Below, in pieces: positions 62,977 through 64,000 of a DNA stretch of 64,000 bases. The first letter of the stretch is position 1; the number at the start of each line of letters is the position of its first letter. Where the stretch lies: positions 144,833 through 208,832 of the forward strand of contig DATJBS010000012.1 in the NCBI GenBank assembly GCA_035515235.1, in the 5' to 3' direction. The position numbers and the translations under genes are program-made. This DNA is from JAMLHH01 sp035515235. GTDB lineage: Bacteria > Bacteroidota > Bacteroidia > Chitinophagales > JADIYW01. Below the pieces are notes generated by a model. The model was not told the DNA's origin, made no database searches, and saw only the letters and a program-made list of their open reading frames with translations.

Positions 62977-63070
62977 TTTGGGCAGCATTTCCGGCTTTCG
63001 TTTCATCTTCCTTCTTTCTAAAAAATAGAAAGAAGGTGATATTCCACTCTATCCGGGCTGCATCACAGAG
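62977..63070. repeat. REP-like palindromic element downstream of nuoN
   Basis: A 10-bp perfect stem CCTTCTTTCT/AGAAAGAAGG (63010-63019, 63027-63036) is nested between GGGCAGC...CCGG (around 62980-62993) and CCGGGCTGC (around 63054-63062), which can pair as an outer stem. This arrangement is familiar to me from intergenic repeats of Bacteroidota genomes. It may act on mRNA stability of the nuo transcript. Confidence 0.55.
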
Positions 63071-63160
63071 CCAAGAATCAGGAACCAGGAACCAAGAGTC
63101 AACTATTCTCAATATTTAGTATTTGTCATTCTGACGTAGGAAGAATCTTTAGAAAATTCA

Positions 63161-63576
63161 TAAAGATTGCTTCGTGCCTCGCAATGACGAATTAATGTGC
63201 TAATTATTAAATGTGCTGATGTGCTAATTCATGAACTACTATGTCATGCTGTAAGCATCTCTAAAAATGTCAACATTCGATAGTCAAGAGTCAACCGAAT
63301 TTATTAAACCTTATGTTGTGCTACGAATATAGAATTTCTAGAAGTATTTCGCTTGAAATCAATATCAAAAGTAGTACGACTCTTCTGCACATAGATTTCG
63401 CAGACGGGGCACCTACTCTGAGAAGAAGCCGTTATATCTTCAACTGTTTGACGATATTTCGAACTGGCGTAGCACAGTCGAAAGGAGGAGTTTTGAAGAT
63501 GTAGGCTTTGAACAGAAAGTGGGTCGTCGAGAAATTCAGTGCGATTTTTTGTATACTTTTTACTAAAAAAAGTATA
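63161..63576. repeat. Long direct repeat, copy 1 (about 415 bp)
   Basis: This segment recurs 440 bases later (63601 onward) at high similarity. It opens with TAAAGATTGCTTCGTGCCTC, a motif common in Bacteroidota intergenic repeats, and closes with a perfect 10-bp hairpin (63552-63561 with 63567-63576). Inside, 63434-63443 pairs with 63493-63502, enclosing a second hairpin (63457-63466 with 63475-63483). Small open frames within it are not conserved between copies, so it is treated as non-coding. Confidence 0.8.
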
Positions 63577-63600
63577 AATAGCAAAGAAAAAGTGTTTTTA

Positions 63601-64000
63601 TAAAGATTGCTTCGTACCTCGCAATGACGGATAAATGTGCTAATTGTATAATGTGGCAATTCCAGCATTACTATGTCATGCTGGAAGCATCTCTACAAAA
63701 GTCAACTGGATAGTCAACCGAATTTATTAAACCTTATGTTGTGCTACGAATAAAGAATCTTTAGAAGTATTTCGCTTGAAGTCATTATCAAAAGTTGTCC
63801 GGCTCTTCTGCACCTAGATTTTTGCAGACGGGGCACCCACTCTGTGAAAAAGGTGTGACATCTTCAACTGTTTGACGATGTTTCGAACTGGCGTAGCACA
63901 GTCGAAAGGAGGAGTTTTGAAGATGTAGGCTTTGAACAGAAAGTGGGTCGTCGAGAAATCCAGTGCGATTTTTTGTATACTTTTTACTAAAAAAAGTATA
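63601..64000. repeat. Long direct repeat, copy 2, reaching the window end
   Basis: The second copy of the unit at 63161-63576, with small insertions and deletions. The internal stem is kept (63858-63867 with 63917-63926) and is perfect here, where copy 1 has a wobble pair. The closing AT-rich hairpin ends exactly at base 64000. Further copies may lie beyond the window. Confidence 0.8.

Noticed and set aside
63313..63668. Two small frames inside the long direct repeat
   Set aside because: They are not kept in the second copy of the repeat, so they are unlikely to be coding.

Overview
The window is AT-rich bacterial DNA from the chromosome of a member of the Bacteroidota. The signs are a PorP/SprF-family outer-membrane protein, PhoD-like enzymes ending in type IX secretion sorting domains, a RemB/Wzi-like barrel, a 14-gene nuo operon with a short NuoG, promoter boxes of the form TTTG-N19-TAnnTTTG, almost no Shine-Dalgarno sequences, and intergenic hairpin repeats. 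The exact class cannot be fixed from this window; Saprospiria or a neighbouring group is a guess. I see no rRNA, tRNA, CRISPR array or intact insertion sequence.

Layout. 1-6.5 kb: redox and housekeeping genes (DUF4105 fragment, msrB, RDD protein, sulfide:quinone reductase, 1-Cys peroxiredoxin, B12-dependent ribonucleotide reductase). 6.5-14 kb: an accessory stretch on the minus strand. It holds an apparent operon of a family-4-like uracil-DNA glycosylase homologue, a KAP-type P-loop NTPase and a WYL regulator. These are followed by a frameshifted repeat protein, a ParE/RelE-type toxin-antitoxin pair whose toxin has a premature TGA, a secreted protein of unknown function, YtoQ and a duplicated C2CH mini-protein. 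14-24.8 kb: thiol peroxidase, a short-chain dehydrogenase with an acyl-CoA ligase, two tandem CREST/ceramidase-like membrane proteins, an M3 peptidase, two tandem PagL-like proteins, YebC and an AI-2E-family permease.

24.9-50.1 kb: dnaX, in which the tau C-terminal half lies in the -1 frame behind an A10 run; a CoA-binding protein; two PhoD-like secreted phosphatases, one with a stop codon just after its signal peptide; a Cys/Met-metabolism PLP enzyme with dihydroorotase; a FucP-type transporter; RemB/Wzi; CorA; CrcB; two thioredoxin-fold proteins; UbiX; a PorP/SprF-OmpA fusion; a PhoD-like lipoprotein; dodecin; a ClC channel with CBS domains; a DAO-family oxidoreductase and a DUF421 protein. 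50.3-63.0 kb: the complete nuoABCDEFGHIJKLMN operon for respiratory complex I. 63.0-64 kb: non-coding repeats, including a roughly 440-bp unit present twice and cut by the window end.

How the parts fit. Complex I and sulfide:quinone reductase both feed electrons into the quinone pool. MsrB, 1-Cys peroxiredoxin, Tpx and the thioredoxin-fold proteins handle oxidative damage. The PorP/SprF, sorting-domain and RemB genes reflect a type IX secretion and gliding-type cell surface. The UDG-like/KAP/WYL operon is the best candidate for an undescribed, possibly defensive, system. The region also shows repeated local tandem duplication (CREST, PagL-like, PhoD and thioredoxin pairs) and several broken reading frames.
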